A DNA stretch of 64,000 nt from Erythrobacter sp. QSSC1-22B (GTDB taxonomy: Bacteria; Pseudomonadota; Alphaproteobacteria; Sphingomonadales; Sphingomonadaceae): assembly GCF_001678665.1 (NCBI RefSeq), contig NZ_LZRP01000001.1, positions 124,001 through 188,000 on the forward strand. Reading direction: 5' to 3'. This document shows, piece after piece, positions 55,338 to 64,000 of the stretch. Every line of letters begins with the position of its first letter. Position 1 is the first letter of the stretch. The notes below the pieces were generated by a model, which had not been told where the DNA came from, searched no databases, and saw only the letters and a program-made list of their open reading frames with translations. A program made the translations under genes and the position numbers.

Positions 55338-56027
55338 ATGCTGACCCGCAAACAACACGAACTGATCTCCTTCATCCAGCTGCGGCTGGAGGAAAACGGC
55401 ATCTCTCCTTCGTTCGAAGAAATGAAGGAAGCGCTGGATCTCAAGTCGAAATCAGGTGTCCATCGGTTGATCAGTGCATTGGAAGAACGCGGCTTCATCC
55501 GCCGCCTGCCCAATCGCGCACGTGCGCTTGAGGTCATCCGGACGCCCGAAGACGCGGTGCCTGCCAGTCGCGGGCCCAAGCCTGCGAATGATACGATCGT
55601 TGCGCCACTCGCCGCCAAAACCGTGCCGCGCGAACCGGCCAATGACGTGATCGAACTCCCTCTGCACGGCCGGATCGCAGCCGGCGCCCCGATCGAGGCG
55701 ATCGAGGGGCAGTCGAGCCTTCCCGTACCCGCCGCGCTGCTTGGCCCCGGCGATCACTACGCGCTCGAGGTCTCCGGCGATTCCATGATCGAGGCAGGCA
55801 TATTCGATGGCGATTTCGCGCTCATCCGCCGGACCGATACCGCGCGAGACGGCGAGATCGTTGTCGCGCTCGTCGACAACGAGGAAGCGACGCTCAAATA
55901 TTTGCGGCGTGCGGACGGGCGGATTACGCTCGATCCGGCCAATTCCTCGTATGAGGCTCAGGTCTATCGTCCCGATCAGGTCCAGGTTCAGGGCAAGCTC
56001 GCAGGACTTCTGCGCCGCTACCACTGA
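55338..56027 (+). CDS. lexA: SOS repressor LexA
   Basis: A 229-residue autocleaving repressor. The N-terminal winged helix reads [20 protein letters not shown], then [20 protein letters not shown]. The cleavage site AAG is in IAAGAPIEA, serine 154 or so in [10 protein letters not shown] and the catalytic lysine in [10 protein letters not shown]. The ATG at 55338 has AAGGA seven bases upstream, so the long open frame from 55248 is not used. It is the last gene of the moeA run. Confidence 0.96.
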   Translation: MLTRKQHELISFIQLRLEENGISPSFEEMKEALDLKSKSGVHRLISALEERGFIRRLPNRARALEVIRTPEDAVPASRGPKPANDTIVAPLAAKTVPREPANDVIELPLHGRIAAGAPIEAIEGQSSLPVPAALLGPGDHYALEVSGDSMIEAGIFDGDFALIRRTDTARDGEIVVALVDNEEATLKYLRRADGRITLDPANSSYEAQVYRPDQVQVQGKLAGLLRRYH

Positions 56028-56046
56028 GCGGGTTTGCTAAGCTGAG

Positions 56047-58227
56047 TCATTCGCGCGTCCCGCGCCACCAGCCATGCGTTCCCTGCGCTTGCGCAACGGT
56101 GCGCACCTGACCCTCATCGAGATAGACCAGTGCCCCGCCCTCGCGTTCGAGGAACCGGCGGTCTGCCTTTAGCCACAAGGGCCGGCAGCTGCGGGGTAGA
56201 AACCGCTCGGCAACGACGATGTCGGCGCGGTCGCAGGCTGCGGCGAGCGCGCGCTCTTCGACCATCCCGCGACTGCGTGCCATCAGGACGTGCCAGTCGC
56301 GGCCCTCTCGGCGTAAGGTGATTGTGCAGAATTCCGGCGTGCACCGCGCCTGCGGCCAGCGGTCGAGCGGGATCACCTCGCCGGTCGATCCTGCCATTTC
56401 GAGAAGATTGTCACGCGCATAGGAACTGCGGCTGTCGCGCAGCACCAGCAGCCGTTCGTCCTGGCCGACGATCCCGACATGGCGCCCGTCGCGGCTGATC
56501 AACAGGTCGGCTTTGGGCGTCGCGAGGAACATCGACGTTCCCAGGATCACCGGCACAAGTCCCCATGCGCGCGCGCCGCCCCGCCACAATGCCAGCCAGG
56601 CAAGACCGGCCAGGATCGTCAGCAGCGTGCCGAGACGCATCTGCGGCAAGAGCTTCACCGCACCGGGTTGCTCGGCAACGGCACGCGCCAGAACAAGTAG
56701 CAGTTCGAGCGAATATCCCACGACCCACCAGATCGGCCTGCCCATGCCGACGAGATCGAGCAGGAGCGCCAGGGCAAGCGCCGGCATGGTGACGAAGGTC
56801 ACCAGCGGTATCCCGACAATATTGGCAAAGGCGCCGTAGAAGCCTGCACGGTGGAAGTGGAACAGCACCACGGGCATCAACGCGAACTCGATCAGCAGCC
56901 CGGTAAGGAACAGGATCAACACGCGCCGCCCCGTTCTGGCGAACCAGCTTTCCTCGCGCGCGGCGAGAAACCGCTTCACCCAGCCCGCCCCGCTCAGCGC
57001 GACGATCGCGATCACTGCGGAGAAGCTCATCTGGAAGCTGGGCCCCACCAGCGCTTCGGGCCACATCAGCAGCACCACGAACCCGGCCACCGCCACCATT
57101 CGCATCGACAGCGGTTCGCGCCCCAGGCTGATTGCGAGCAGAACCAGCAGCGCCGCGACACAGCTTCGGACCGTGGGGACCTCGGCGCCGGTCAACAGCG
57201 TGTAGCCGATCCCTGCCGCTGCTCCGATTGCGGCGGCGGCCAGCGGCAGACGCACCCTCAGCACCAGCCACGGCCACAGCGCGAGGAGTTTCATCGCAAG
57301 AAAGTAGGCCGCGGCGATCACCGCGCTGACATGGACGCCGCTGATCGAAAGCAGATGGTAAAGCCCGGAATCGCGCATGGCGATATCGTCGCCTTCTGCG
57401 ATCGAACCGCGATCCCCGCTGGCAAAGGCCGCGGCGATCGTCCCCGGCGATCCATCAAGTCGCTTCCGGACATGCGCGCTCAGCCGTCGTTGTGCGCCCG
57501 CCAGCGCATCGACCTCGACCGCTGGTTCCACGAGTTCGATATCGCCGACGAGCGAACCCGTAGCCGCGAGCCCCTCGAACCAGGCCGCTCTGGCGAAATC
57601 ATAGGTCCCAGGCAGGATCGGCGATGCTGGGGGCATCAGCCTGGCGCGCAGTCGAATTCGCGCCCCTTCCGTGAAGGCCAGATCGTCGCTCGCCAGCGGC
57701 ACGTTGATCCGCACCTTCATGGCCTGTGCCGATGCGGCGTCGCGCACCGCTAGGACCAAACGGGTGCGATCTTCGGCGGGCCGCTCGTCGCGCTCGAGAA
57801 TCCGGGCGTCGAGCCGCATCATTTGCGGATAATCGATCGCCTTTGCGCCGACCATCTCCGAGCGGGCCCAGATCGTTGTCACACCTGCAACCAGCATGAT
57901 GCATACCGATACTGCAGTCACGAGTAGCCGGACCCGGTCTCCGCGTCCGCGCCACATGGCGGCCGCAGCCAGTGCAGCGAACACGCAGCAAGCGATGAAG
58001 CCGACCCATTGCCACACGGAATCGAGCAGAAACCAGGTCCCGATACCGATCGCAAAGGCCACCGTCAGCCAAGGTCCGCGGTCGGATCCGGCATTGTTGA
58101 AGAAGTTTTCAGCGGCATCGCCCAAGCTGGACAAGCGGAGCCGCTTGCGCCATGGGCGCTGCACTGCAGCATCGCTCGGCCCCCCGGCCCCCGGATGCGG
58201 CACCTCAGACGCTGTCGGCGTCGCCAT
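56047..58227 (-). CDS. comEC: ComEC/Rec2-family DNA uptake channel
   Basis: A 726-residue membrane protein with about ten or more helices. An N-terminal DUF4131-like region ([15 protein letters not shown]) is followed by the competence domain, which contains [16 protein letters not shown] and [17 protein letters not shown]. The C-terminal 150 residues have no HxHxDH metal motif, so the metallo-beta-lactamase domain is absent or degenerate. It ends 20 bases after lexA, convergently. The ATG at 58227 is preferred over the long upstream open frame, which overlaps gltX. Confidence 0.88.
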   Translation of the reverse strand: MATPTASEVPHPGAGGPSDAAVQRPWRKRLRLSSLGDAAENFFNNAGSDRGPWLTVAFAIGIGTWFLLDSVWQWVGFIACCVFAALAAAAMWRGRGDRVRLLVTAVSVCIMLVAGVTTIWARSEMVGAKAIDYPQMMRLDARILERDERPAEDRTRLVLAVRDAASAQAMKVRINVPLASDDLAFTEGARIRLRARLMPPASPILPGTYDFARAAWFEGLAATGSLVGDIELVEPAVEVDALAGAQRRLSAHVRKRLDGSPGTIAAAFASGDRGSIAEGDDIAMRDSGLYHLLSISGVHVSAVIAAAYFLAMKLLALWPWLVLRVRLPLAAAAIGAAAGIGYTLLTGAEVPTVRSCVAALLVLLAISLGREPLSMRMVAVAGFVVLLMWPEALVGPSFQMSFSAVIAIVALSGAGWVKRFLAAREESWFARTGRRVLILFLTGLLIEFALMPVVLFHFHRAGFYGAFANIVGIPLVTFVTMPALALALLLDLVGMGRPIWWVVGYSLELLLVLARAVAEQPGAVKLLPQMRLGTLLTILAGLAWLALWRGGARAWGLVPVILGTSMFLATPKADLLISRDGRHVGIVGQDERLLVLRDSRSSYARDNLLEMAGSTGEVIPLDRWPQARCTPEFCTITLRREGRDWHVLMARSRGMVEERALAAACDRADIVVAERFLPRSCRPLWLKADRRFLEREGGALVYLDEGQVRTVAQAQGTHGWWRGTRE

Positions 58228-58255
58228 GCATTCACTTGAAGGGAAACGCGAGACG

Positions 58256-59707
58256 ATGGCAAGCGATAGCATTGCGACAGCACAACAGGTCGTGACGCGC
58301 TTCGCCCCCTCGCCCACCGGCTTCCTGCATATCGGCGGTGCGCGTACGGCGCTATTCAACTGGCTGTTTGCCCGCCATCACGGCGGCAAGGCGCTGCTGC
58401 GGATCGAAGACACCGACGCCAAGCGCTCGACCCAGGACGCGATCGACAAGATTCTCGACGGGCTCGACTGGCTCGGGCTGGATTACGACGAACCGGCGGT
58501 TTTCCAGTCGCAGCGCGCCGATCGCCACCGCGACGTCGCGCTCGCGCTTCTCGAAGCGGGTCACGCCTACAAATGCTTCGCCACCTCCGAGGAGCTGGAA
58601 GCGATGCGCGCCGAACAGCGCGCCGCCAAGCAGCCGATGCGCTACGATGGCCGCTGGCGCGACCGCGATCCGGGCGAGGCACCCGAAGGCGTGCCGTTCA
58701 CCGTCCGGCTCAAGACCCCTACTGCGGGCGAGACCGCGATCGACGATGCCGTCCAAGGCCGCGTGACGGTCCAGAATGTCGAGATCGACGATTACGTCCT
58801 GCTCCGCGCCGATGGCACCCCGACCTACATGCTCGCAGTTGTGGTCGACGATCACGACATGGGGGTCACCCATGTCATCCGCGGCGACGACCATCTCAAC
58901 AACGCCTTTCGCCAGTTGCCGATCTACCATGCGATGGATGCGATCGAGGGCGGCTGGCCCGATCCTATTTATGCGCATGTGCCGCTGATCCACGGCGCCG
59001 ATGGCGCCAAGCTCTCCAAGCGGCATGGTGCGGTCGGCGTCGAAGCCTATCGCGACGAGGAGGGCGTGCTCCCCGAAGCGCTGTTCAACTACCTGCTGCG
59101 GCTTGGCTGGGGTCATGGCGACCGCGAGGAAATCACGCGCGACGAGGCCGTGGAATTGTTCGACCTCGCTGGCGTCGGCAAGAGCGCGTCGCGCTTCGAC
59201 ATCAAGAAGCTGCAGAACCTCAACGGCCACTATATCCGCGAAGCCGACGATGCGCGGCTGGCCACGTTGGTGGCCGAAAGGATCGGGTCCGGAGTGGACC
59301 GGGACCTGCTCACCCGTGCCATGCCGGTGCTGAAACCGCGCGCGAAGCATCTCGGCGAACTGGCCGATGGCGCCGGCTTCCTGTTTGCCACTCGTCCGCT
59401 CGCCATGACCGACAAAGCAGCGGCGTTGCTGGACGATGATGGCCGCGCCCGATTGGCCCATGTTTCCGCGGCTTTGCACGCGGAAAATGACTGGACAATC
59501 GACACCCTCGAGGCCACTACCAAGGCACTTGCCGAACGGCTCGAGCTCGGTCTCGGGAAGCTCGCTCAGCCCATGCGCGCTGCGCTCACCGGGACAACCA
59601 CATCCCCGGGCATTTTCGACGTACTGGTCCTGTTGGGGAAGGACGAGGCGCTGGCGCGTATTGACGCGCAGGCTGCCAATCCCGCAGGCACAAACAACAA
59701 CAGCTAA
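58256..59707 (+). CDS. gltX: Glutamyl-tRNA synthetase
   Basis: A 483-residue class I synthetase with [13 protein letters not shown] (HIGH motif) and AKLSKRHGA (KMSKS motif). The C-terminal anticodon-binding region is helical and Ala-rich. It starts at ATG 58256; longer in-frame ATG codons lie over comEC. gltA follows after 17 bases. Confidence 0.96.
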   Translation: MASDSIATAQQVVTRFAPSPTGFLHIGGARTALFNWLFARHHGGKALLRIEDTDAKRSTQDAIDKILDGLDWLGLDYDEPAVFQSQRADRHRDVALALLEAGHAYKCFATSEELEAMRAEQRAAKQPMRYDGRWRDRDPGEAPEGVPFTVRLKTPTAGETAIDDAVQGRVTVQNVEIDDYVLLRADGTPTYMLAVVVDDHDMGVTHVIRGDDHLNNAFRQLPIYHAMDAIEGGWPDPIYAHVPLIHGADGAKLSKRHGAVGVEAYRDEEGVLPEALFNYLLRLGWGHGDREEITRDEAVELFDLAGVGKSASRFDIKKLQNLNGHYIREADDARLATLVAERIGSGVDRDLLTRAMPVLKPRAKHLGELADGAGFLFATRPLAMTDKAAALLDDDGRARLAHVSAALHAENDWTIDTLEATTKALAERLELGLGKLAQPMRAALTGTTTSPGIFDVLVLLGKDEALARIDAQAANPAGTNNNS

Positions 59708-59724
59708 CAGCCAAGGAGGCAGGC

Positions 59725-61011
59725 ATGACCGACAAGCAGGCAAAACTCGAAATCGGCACCGACAGCCTGGATTTGCCCGTTCTTCAGGGCAGCTGCGGAC
59801 CCGACGTGGTCGATATCCGCAAGCTTTATGGATCGACCGGCAAGTTCACTTTCGATCCCGGCTACAAGTCCACTGCCAGCTGCGAAAGCGCGCTGACCTT
59901 CATCGATGGCGAGGAAGGCGTCCTGCTCCATCGCGGCTACCCGATCGGGCAGCTGGCCGAGAACTCGAGCTTTATGGAAACCGCCTACCTGCTGCTCAAC
60001 AACGACCTGCCGAGCCAGGGAGAGCTCGACGATTTCACCTACACGATCTCGCGCCACACCATGCTGCACGAGCAGCTGATGCAGTTCTATCGCGGCTTCC
60101 GTCGCGATGCGCACCCGATGGCGATCATGTGCGGCGTGGTCGGTGCGCTGTCGGCCTTCTACCATGATTCGACCGACATCTCGGACCCGGATCACCGCAA
60201 GATCTCGAGCCATCGCCTGATCGCCAAGATGCCGACCATCGCGGCCGCAGCCTACAAATATTCGATCGGTCAGCCTTTCGTCTATCCCGACAATTCCCTG
60301 TCCTACACCGGCAATTTCCTGCGCATGACCTTCGGCGTCCCGGCCGAGCCTTACGAGGTGAACCCGGTGGTGGAAAAGGCGCTCGATCGCATCTTCATCC
60401 TCCACGCCGATCACGAGCAGAACGCCTCGACCTCGACGGTGCGGCTGGCAGGCTCCTCGGGTGCCAATCCCTTCGCCTGCATCGCGGCGGGCATCGCCTG
60501 CCTGTGGGGCCCCGCACACGGGGGCGCCAACGAAGCGGCGCTCAACATGCTCAAGGAGATCGGGACTCCCGATCGCATCCCGCATTACATCGAGCGCGCC
60601 AAGGACAGGAACGACCCCTTCCGGCTGATGGGCTTCGGCCACCGCGTCTACAAAAATTACGACCCCCGCGCCGCAGTGATGCAGAAGACCGTTCGCGAGG
60701 TGTTCGACTCGCTCGGCGTCAAGGACCCGGTGTTCGAGACGGCGCTGCAGCTCGAAGAGATCGCGCTCAACGACGACTATTTCCGCGAGAAGAAGCTGTT
60801 CCCGAACGTCGACTTCTATTCGGGCATCATTCTCTCGGCGATCGGCTTCCCGACCACGATGTTCACCGCGCTGTTCGCTCTGGCGCGCACCGTGGGCTGG
60901 GTCGCACAGTGGAACGAGATGATCTCCGATCCCGGCCAGGTTATCGGTCGTCCGCGCCAGCTCTACACCGGCCCGACCGAGCGCGATTATCTGTCGATGG
61001 ACAAGCGCTGA
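59725..61011 (+). CDS. gltA: Citrate synthase (type II)
   Basis: A 428-residue enzyme condensing oxaloacetate and acetyl-CoA. Motifs are [30 protein letters not shown] and FPNVDFYSG with the catalytic histidines and aspartate. AGGAGG lies nine bases before the ATG. A terminator follows. Confidence 0.97.
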   Translation: MTDKQAKLEIGTDSLDLPVLQGSCGPDVVDIRKLYGSTGKFTFDPGYKSTASCESALTFIDGEEGVLLHRGYPIGQLAENSSFMETAYLLLNNDLPSQGELDDFTYTISRHTMLHEQLMQFYRGFRRDAHPMAIMCGVVGALSAFYHDSTDISDPDHRKISSHRLIAKMPTIAAAAYKYSIGQPFVYPDNSLSYTGNFLRMTFGVPAEPYEVNPVVEKALDRIFILHADHEQNASTSTVRLAGSSGANPFACIAAGIACLWGPAHGGANEAALNMLKEIGTPDRIPHYIERAKDRNDPFRLMGFGHRVYKNYDPRAAVMQKTVREVFDSLGVKDPVFETALQLEEIALNDDYFREKKLFPNVDFYSGIILSAIGFPTTMFTALFALARTVGWVAQWNEMISDPGQVIGRPRQLYTGPTERDYLSMDKR

Positions 61012-61035
61012 GGCTCGATCGCGATACTCTAAGGG

Positions 61036-61061
61036 AAAGGGGCGCTGCGGCGCCCCTTTTT
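61036..61061 (+). terminator. Rho-independent terminator after gltA
   Basis: AAAGGGGCGC (61036-61045) pairs with GCGCCCCTTT (61050-61059) around loop TGCG; T61057-61061 follows. The A stretch on the other side makes it usable for the convergent kinase gene too. Confidence 0.85.
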
Positions 61062-61065
61062 CGTT

Positions 61066-62514
61066 TCACCCTCCGTCAGGCAGTTCGCCCGGGTTCGTGC
61101 CCGGCCCTTCGCGAGGCCGGCTGCGCAATTCCTCCGCTGCGGGTACCGACAACGTGAAGCGAGCCCCCTGCCCCGGCCCGCTTTCGACGGTCAGATCGCC
61201 ATCCATCGCGCGCGCGATCCGGCGCGAGATATAAAGCCCCAAACCCGAGCCGCCGTCGCCGCTACGGCCAAGCCGCTCGAACTTCTCGAAGACCTTTTCC
61301 TGCTGGTTCTCGGGGATGCCATGCCCCTGATCCGCGACGGTGATCAGCGCACGCTGACCGATCCGGTCGAGCCGGACCCATATCTGGCTGCCTTCGGGCG
61401 AGTAGCGAATCGCATTGTTGATCAGGTTGATGAGGATCTGGAGCACCCGGCGGAATTCGGCGATCGCCAGCTGACTCTCGCCCTTGACCGGCGGCACCAA
61501 AGTGGTGCCTTTTTCGCGCGCACGAACTCCGAGGATACCGCAGGCCTGCCGCGCTACGTCGCCCAGATCGATGCGGTCCGGGGCGGTGACGAAATCCTGC
61601 GATTCGACCACCTCCAGATCTGAAAGATCGTCGATCAACGACAGCAGGTGCTGGCCCGCGGTTGCGATATCGGCGGCGTAATCGCTGTATTCCTCGGCGA
61701 GGGGTCCGGCGAGCTTGGTGCGGATGGTTTCGGCATTGGCGATGATGCGGTTGATCGGCTGGCGCAGCACCGGCGAGATATCGCGCCCCAGCGATGGCGT
61801 ACCCGGCGTTGTCGCCTCTCCCAGTTCCAGCTCCTGAATGCCCAGCGGCTTGTTGGCGGAGAGATACAGCACGAAGCCTGCGCTACCGGGCTCGGGCTGG
61901 CCGAGCGGTTCGAGATGTGCGGTCCAGCTGCGCTTGGAACCCTCGACCGTACATTCCGCGCCATCGAGCAGCCGCCAGTGCAGCGGTTGGCGGTGGGTAT
62001 TGCCCGGAAAGTCGACGAAATCTGTCCAGGGCCGTCCGAGGCCCGCTTGCATCGCCAGTTCAAGCCGCGTGAGGTCGGGTGTCTCGACCTCGACCGAGAG
62101 CACCTTCTGTTCGGGATCGAGCCGCGCTGTCAGATCGGAAAGGTTGCGCGCGATCTCGCTGCGCCGCGCTGCCGCTTCGACTTCGTCTTCGGGCGGAAGG
62201 TCCTCGGTCTGCCACGAAACGATCGCCAGCTCGCAGCCGGCCACCGTGCCGTCACTTGCTGTGGCAGGCTCGATTTCGACCCACGCGGTGATCCGCTCCT
62301 CGCCATCGGTCGCGCGAAACTGGCGCGCCAATCGCAGCCCGAAGCGCTGCGCCTTGTTAACCAGTGCCAGCAATTCCGGAATGGCGACCGTCGCTCCGAT
62401 CTCCCCGCCGCAGGCGTACTGAAGCCCCGCGAGCGGCTCGTCTGCCGCGGTTAGCCGCCCCTCGGCATCGACCGAGCCTTGCGCCAGATAGCGTGTTCCC
62501 ACCGTGGCCATCAC
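61066..62514 (-). CDS. Histidine-kinase-like protein with H-to-P at the phosphoacceptor
   Basis: A 482-residue protein with two N-terminal PAS-like segments, a HisKA-like dimerisation region and a HATPase domain with N box LINLINNAIRYS, G1 DQGHGIP and G2 GSGLGLYIS. The H box is SPVLRQPINRI at residues 247-257; aligned with SHELRTPLNAI, the phospho-accepting histidine is proline 248. ATP binding looks intact. It starts at GTG (62514) directly after the stop of the upstream gene, or at the next ATG (62511). A pseudokinase or phosphatase-like partner is possible. Confidence 0.8.
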   Translation of the reverse strand: MMATVGTRYLAQGSVDAEGRLTAADEPLAGLQYACGGEIGATVAIPELLALVNKAQRFGLRLARQFRATDGEERITAWVEIEPATASDGTVAGCELAIVSWQTEDLPPEDEVEAAARRSEIARNLSDLTARLDPEQKVLSVEVETPDLTRLELAMQAGLGRPWTDFVDFPGNTHRQPLHWRLLDGAECTVEGSKRSWTAHLEPLGQPEPGSAGFVLYLSANKPLGIQELELGEATTPGTPSLGRDISPVLRQPINRIIANAETIRTKLAGPLAEEYSDYAADIATAGQHLLSLIDDLSDLEVVESQDFVTAPDRIDLGDVARQACGILGVRAREKGTTLVPPVKGESQLAIAEFRRVLQILINLINNAIRYSPEGSQIWVRLDRIGQRALITVADQGHGIPENQQEKVFEKFERLGRSGDGGSGLGLYISRRIARAMDGDLTVESGPGQGARFTLSVPAAEELRSRPREGPGTNPGELPDGG

Positions 62515-63489
62515 TCAGCGCCCGCCCCGGCCCGGCGCAGGCGCCGCGCCCTGCGCGAGCAGTTGGGCGGCCTCGCGCGTGCCAATCTGTTCAAGACCTT
62601 GCGGCGGCAATTCATGCGGATGGATTCGCAGCAGCTGCGCTTCGACATCCTGCGGCTTGAGACCCGCCGCGCGCAAGCTCAGAGCCAGTCGCGCAGCCTG
62701 CTGTTCATTGGTCGACAGCGCGACGATATCGCGGCTTTGTCCCGAGCGCAGCGCCAGAGCGGACAGAAACAGCGCCACTCCGCCATGGTCGATCGTCAGC
62801 GCCGCACTGGCACCCGATCCCAGCGACGTGACCATCCGATCGAGCAGCGACAACCGCCCCGCCCCTTCATCGAAATCAGAGCGCAACTTGCTTTCGGCGC
62901 GGGCCAGGGCATCCGAGCGTTCGTCGTTGTTGAATGCCCGCCATGCCAACAGCGCTTCGTGGAGCAGGTCGCCCGGCAGTTCCCCCATCGGGAGCTCCAT
63001 TCGTCGCTGCGACTGCGCAAAGCGGGCCTGCGCGGCCAGCGCCGCCATCGCGGCGCTGGCGATCTGCGTATCCTCGCGGCCGATCAGCGACTGCATCAAC
63101 GGCGACAGGACCGGGTCGAGCGCGCCACCTTCTTCCAGACCCGAAGCCAACCGCCACTCGAGCGCAAGCGCGTGGCAATGCGCGACCAGCAGAGGGCTGG
63201 AAAAATATTGCTCGGCGAGCGCCTCGCCCTGTTCGTCGGCGAATTGCTCACGCCCCTTGTGTCCGGTAGCCTCAGCCTGGACGCGCAGGACCTGCCGAGC
63301 CAGATGGATCAGCATGCCACGCACACGGGCCACGATCGCATCGCTGAACAGCGACTGGTCGCGCGCCGACAACAGGTGCCCGAGTATTGGACCGATCCGG
63401 CCCAGCGCCCGATCGCCACGCGCCAGCGCAAGGCGCAGCGCATCGCCTTCAGGCCATTCAGGTTCAGCTATCGGTCGGGGCTCGATCAT
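62515..63489 (-). CDS. Unrecognised helical protein
   Basis: A 324-residue protein without membrane segments or signal peptide, mostly Ala/Leu/Arg-rich helices with HEAT-like periodicity. It ends immediately before the kinase-like gene, so the two are likely coupled and may act together. I recognise no family with confidence; a DUF2336-type all-helical protein is one possibility. Confidence 0.6.
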   Translation of the reverse strand: MIEPRPIAEPEWPEGDALRLALARGDRALGRIGPILGHLLSARDQSLFSDAIVARVRGMLIHLARQVLRVQAEATGHKGREQFADEQGEALAEQYFSSPLLVAHCHALALEWRLASGLEEGGALDPVLSPLMQSLIGREDTQIASAAMAALAAQARFAQSQRRMELPMGELPGDLLHEALLAWRAFNNDERSDALARAESKLRSDFDEGAGRLSLLDRMVTSLGSGASAALTIDHGGVALFLSALALRSGQSRDIVALSTNEQQAARLALSLRAAGLKPQDVEAQLLRIHPHELPPQGLEQIGTREAAQLLAQGAAPAPGRGGR

Positions 63490-63512
63490 GGGTTTCGCGT
63501 AACATGGCGTAG

Positions 63513-64000
63513 TTAATCCGCCGTTAGCCCGCTCTCCTCAGCTTTGCGGAGGAAGAGCGAGCCCAGCACTAGCGCTGCAAGTACCGCGCAGGCGAGCTGC
63601 GCAGTACCGAAAAAAGCGGCGGGCAGCAGCAGGATGAGAAGAACGATTCGGTCGGCGTAGAGCGCCCGCCAGCCTGCAGACCCTCCTGGCGGTCCATAAT
63701 CGAGCTGCTCGCCGAGCCACAGCATGGCGAACAGCATCGAGGGCACGAACAGCCGTAGCCAGGCGGGACCCTCGACCGGAATGTTCAATGCAATCAACCC
63801 GACAAGCAGCAGGTCGGCACCGGCGCGCAGCGTGGTATCGACCCCCAACCGCTTCGTGCGATTGCGCGGCATACGGCCCAGTCGCTGGATGACGCCGGCA
63901 ATTGGAATCAGCACGGCCATCACCGTTCCCAGCGACAGCGCCACCAGTGGCTTGCCGAGCGCAGCCGTTAGAGCGGCCAGCACACCCGCCCCGACGGCGG
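63513..64000 (-). CDS. Polytopic membrane protein (5' end beyond the window)
   Basis: The frame stays open to the right edge, so the N-terminus is missing. The visible 162 residues have about four hydrophobic segments with one short charged loop (RMPRNRTKRLG). No catalytic motif is seen. It is not named. Confidence 0.6.
   Translation of the reverse strand, partial: AVGAGVLAALTAALGKPLVALSLGTVMAVLIPIAGVIQRLGRMPRNRTKRLGVDTTLRAGADLLLVGLIALNIPVEGPAWLRLFVPSMLFAMLWLGEQLDYGPPGGSAGWRALYADRIVLLILLLPAAFFGTAQLACAVLAALVLGSLFLRKAEESGLTAD

Noticed and set aside
1-64000. CRISPR arrays, insertion sequences and rRNA genes
   Set aside because: No regularly spaced repeats, transposase genes or rRNA sequence were seen on reading the window.

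Overview
The window reads as chromosome of a GC-rich alphaproteobacterium of the order Sphingomonadales, most likely Erythrobacteraceae. This rests on the gene order dusB-ntrB-ntrC-ntrY-ntrX-hfq-hflX, a tandem two-domain Hfq, fused ispDF, pdhB with its own lipoyl domain, trpE-trpG-trpD-trpC-moaC-moeA-lexA, and an alphaproteobacterial LexA box in front of lexA. I ran no database search, so names rest on motifs, length and context.

Layout. 1-9196 (minus): nitrogen-regulation operon with two two-component systems, tandem Hfq and GTPase HflX (cut by the window start). 9275-15238: ispDF, pncC, ratA, lipA, carbonic anhydrase, a NYN-domain protein and an exported TPR protein. 15543-21744: gyrA, a YhhN-family membrane protein, trmFO, a three-EF-hand protein and a degenerate squalene/phytoene-synthase-fold protein. 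21805-24678: three Tad-type pseudopilin/TadG genes. 24706-27663 (minus): pdhB, pdhA, ftsB. 27847-31793: hppD, a VOC protein, an MscS channel and an MFS transporter.

31818-41002: a compact integrative element of about 9.1 kb at tRNA-Arg(CCT), bounded by a 49-bp direct repeat of the tRNA 3' half. It holds a tyrosine integrase, an AlpA-type regulator, a D5/P4-type helicase, a string of overlapping small genes, an HK97 prohead protease and a major capsid protein. There is no portal, terminase, tail or lysis operon. It looks like a phage satellite (capsid-encoding PICI-like element), with visible candidate att arm sites, an alpA operator, an iteron-bearing inverted repeat placed like a satellite replication origin, and an SOS-box-controlled small gene near the right end.

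41096-64000: DUF1178, a nitrilase-family amidase and glutaredoxin; an Hsp20 gene with an RpoH-like promoter and a ROSE-like RNA thermometer; pyrG, secG, tpiA; ppiD; the trp-moa-lexA operon with an embedded phosphodiester-glycosidase-like lipoprotein gene; comEC; gltX-gltA; a histidine-kinase-like protein whose phospho-accepting histidine is replaced by proline; an unrecognised helical protein; and a partial membrane protein at the edge. Two core genes, hflX and trpE, appear to start at CTG.
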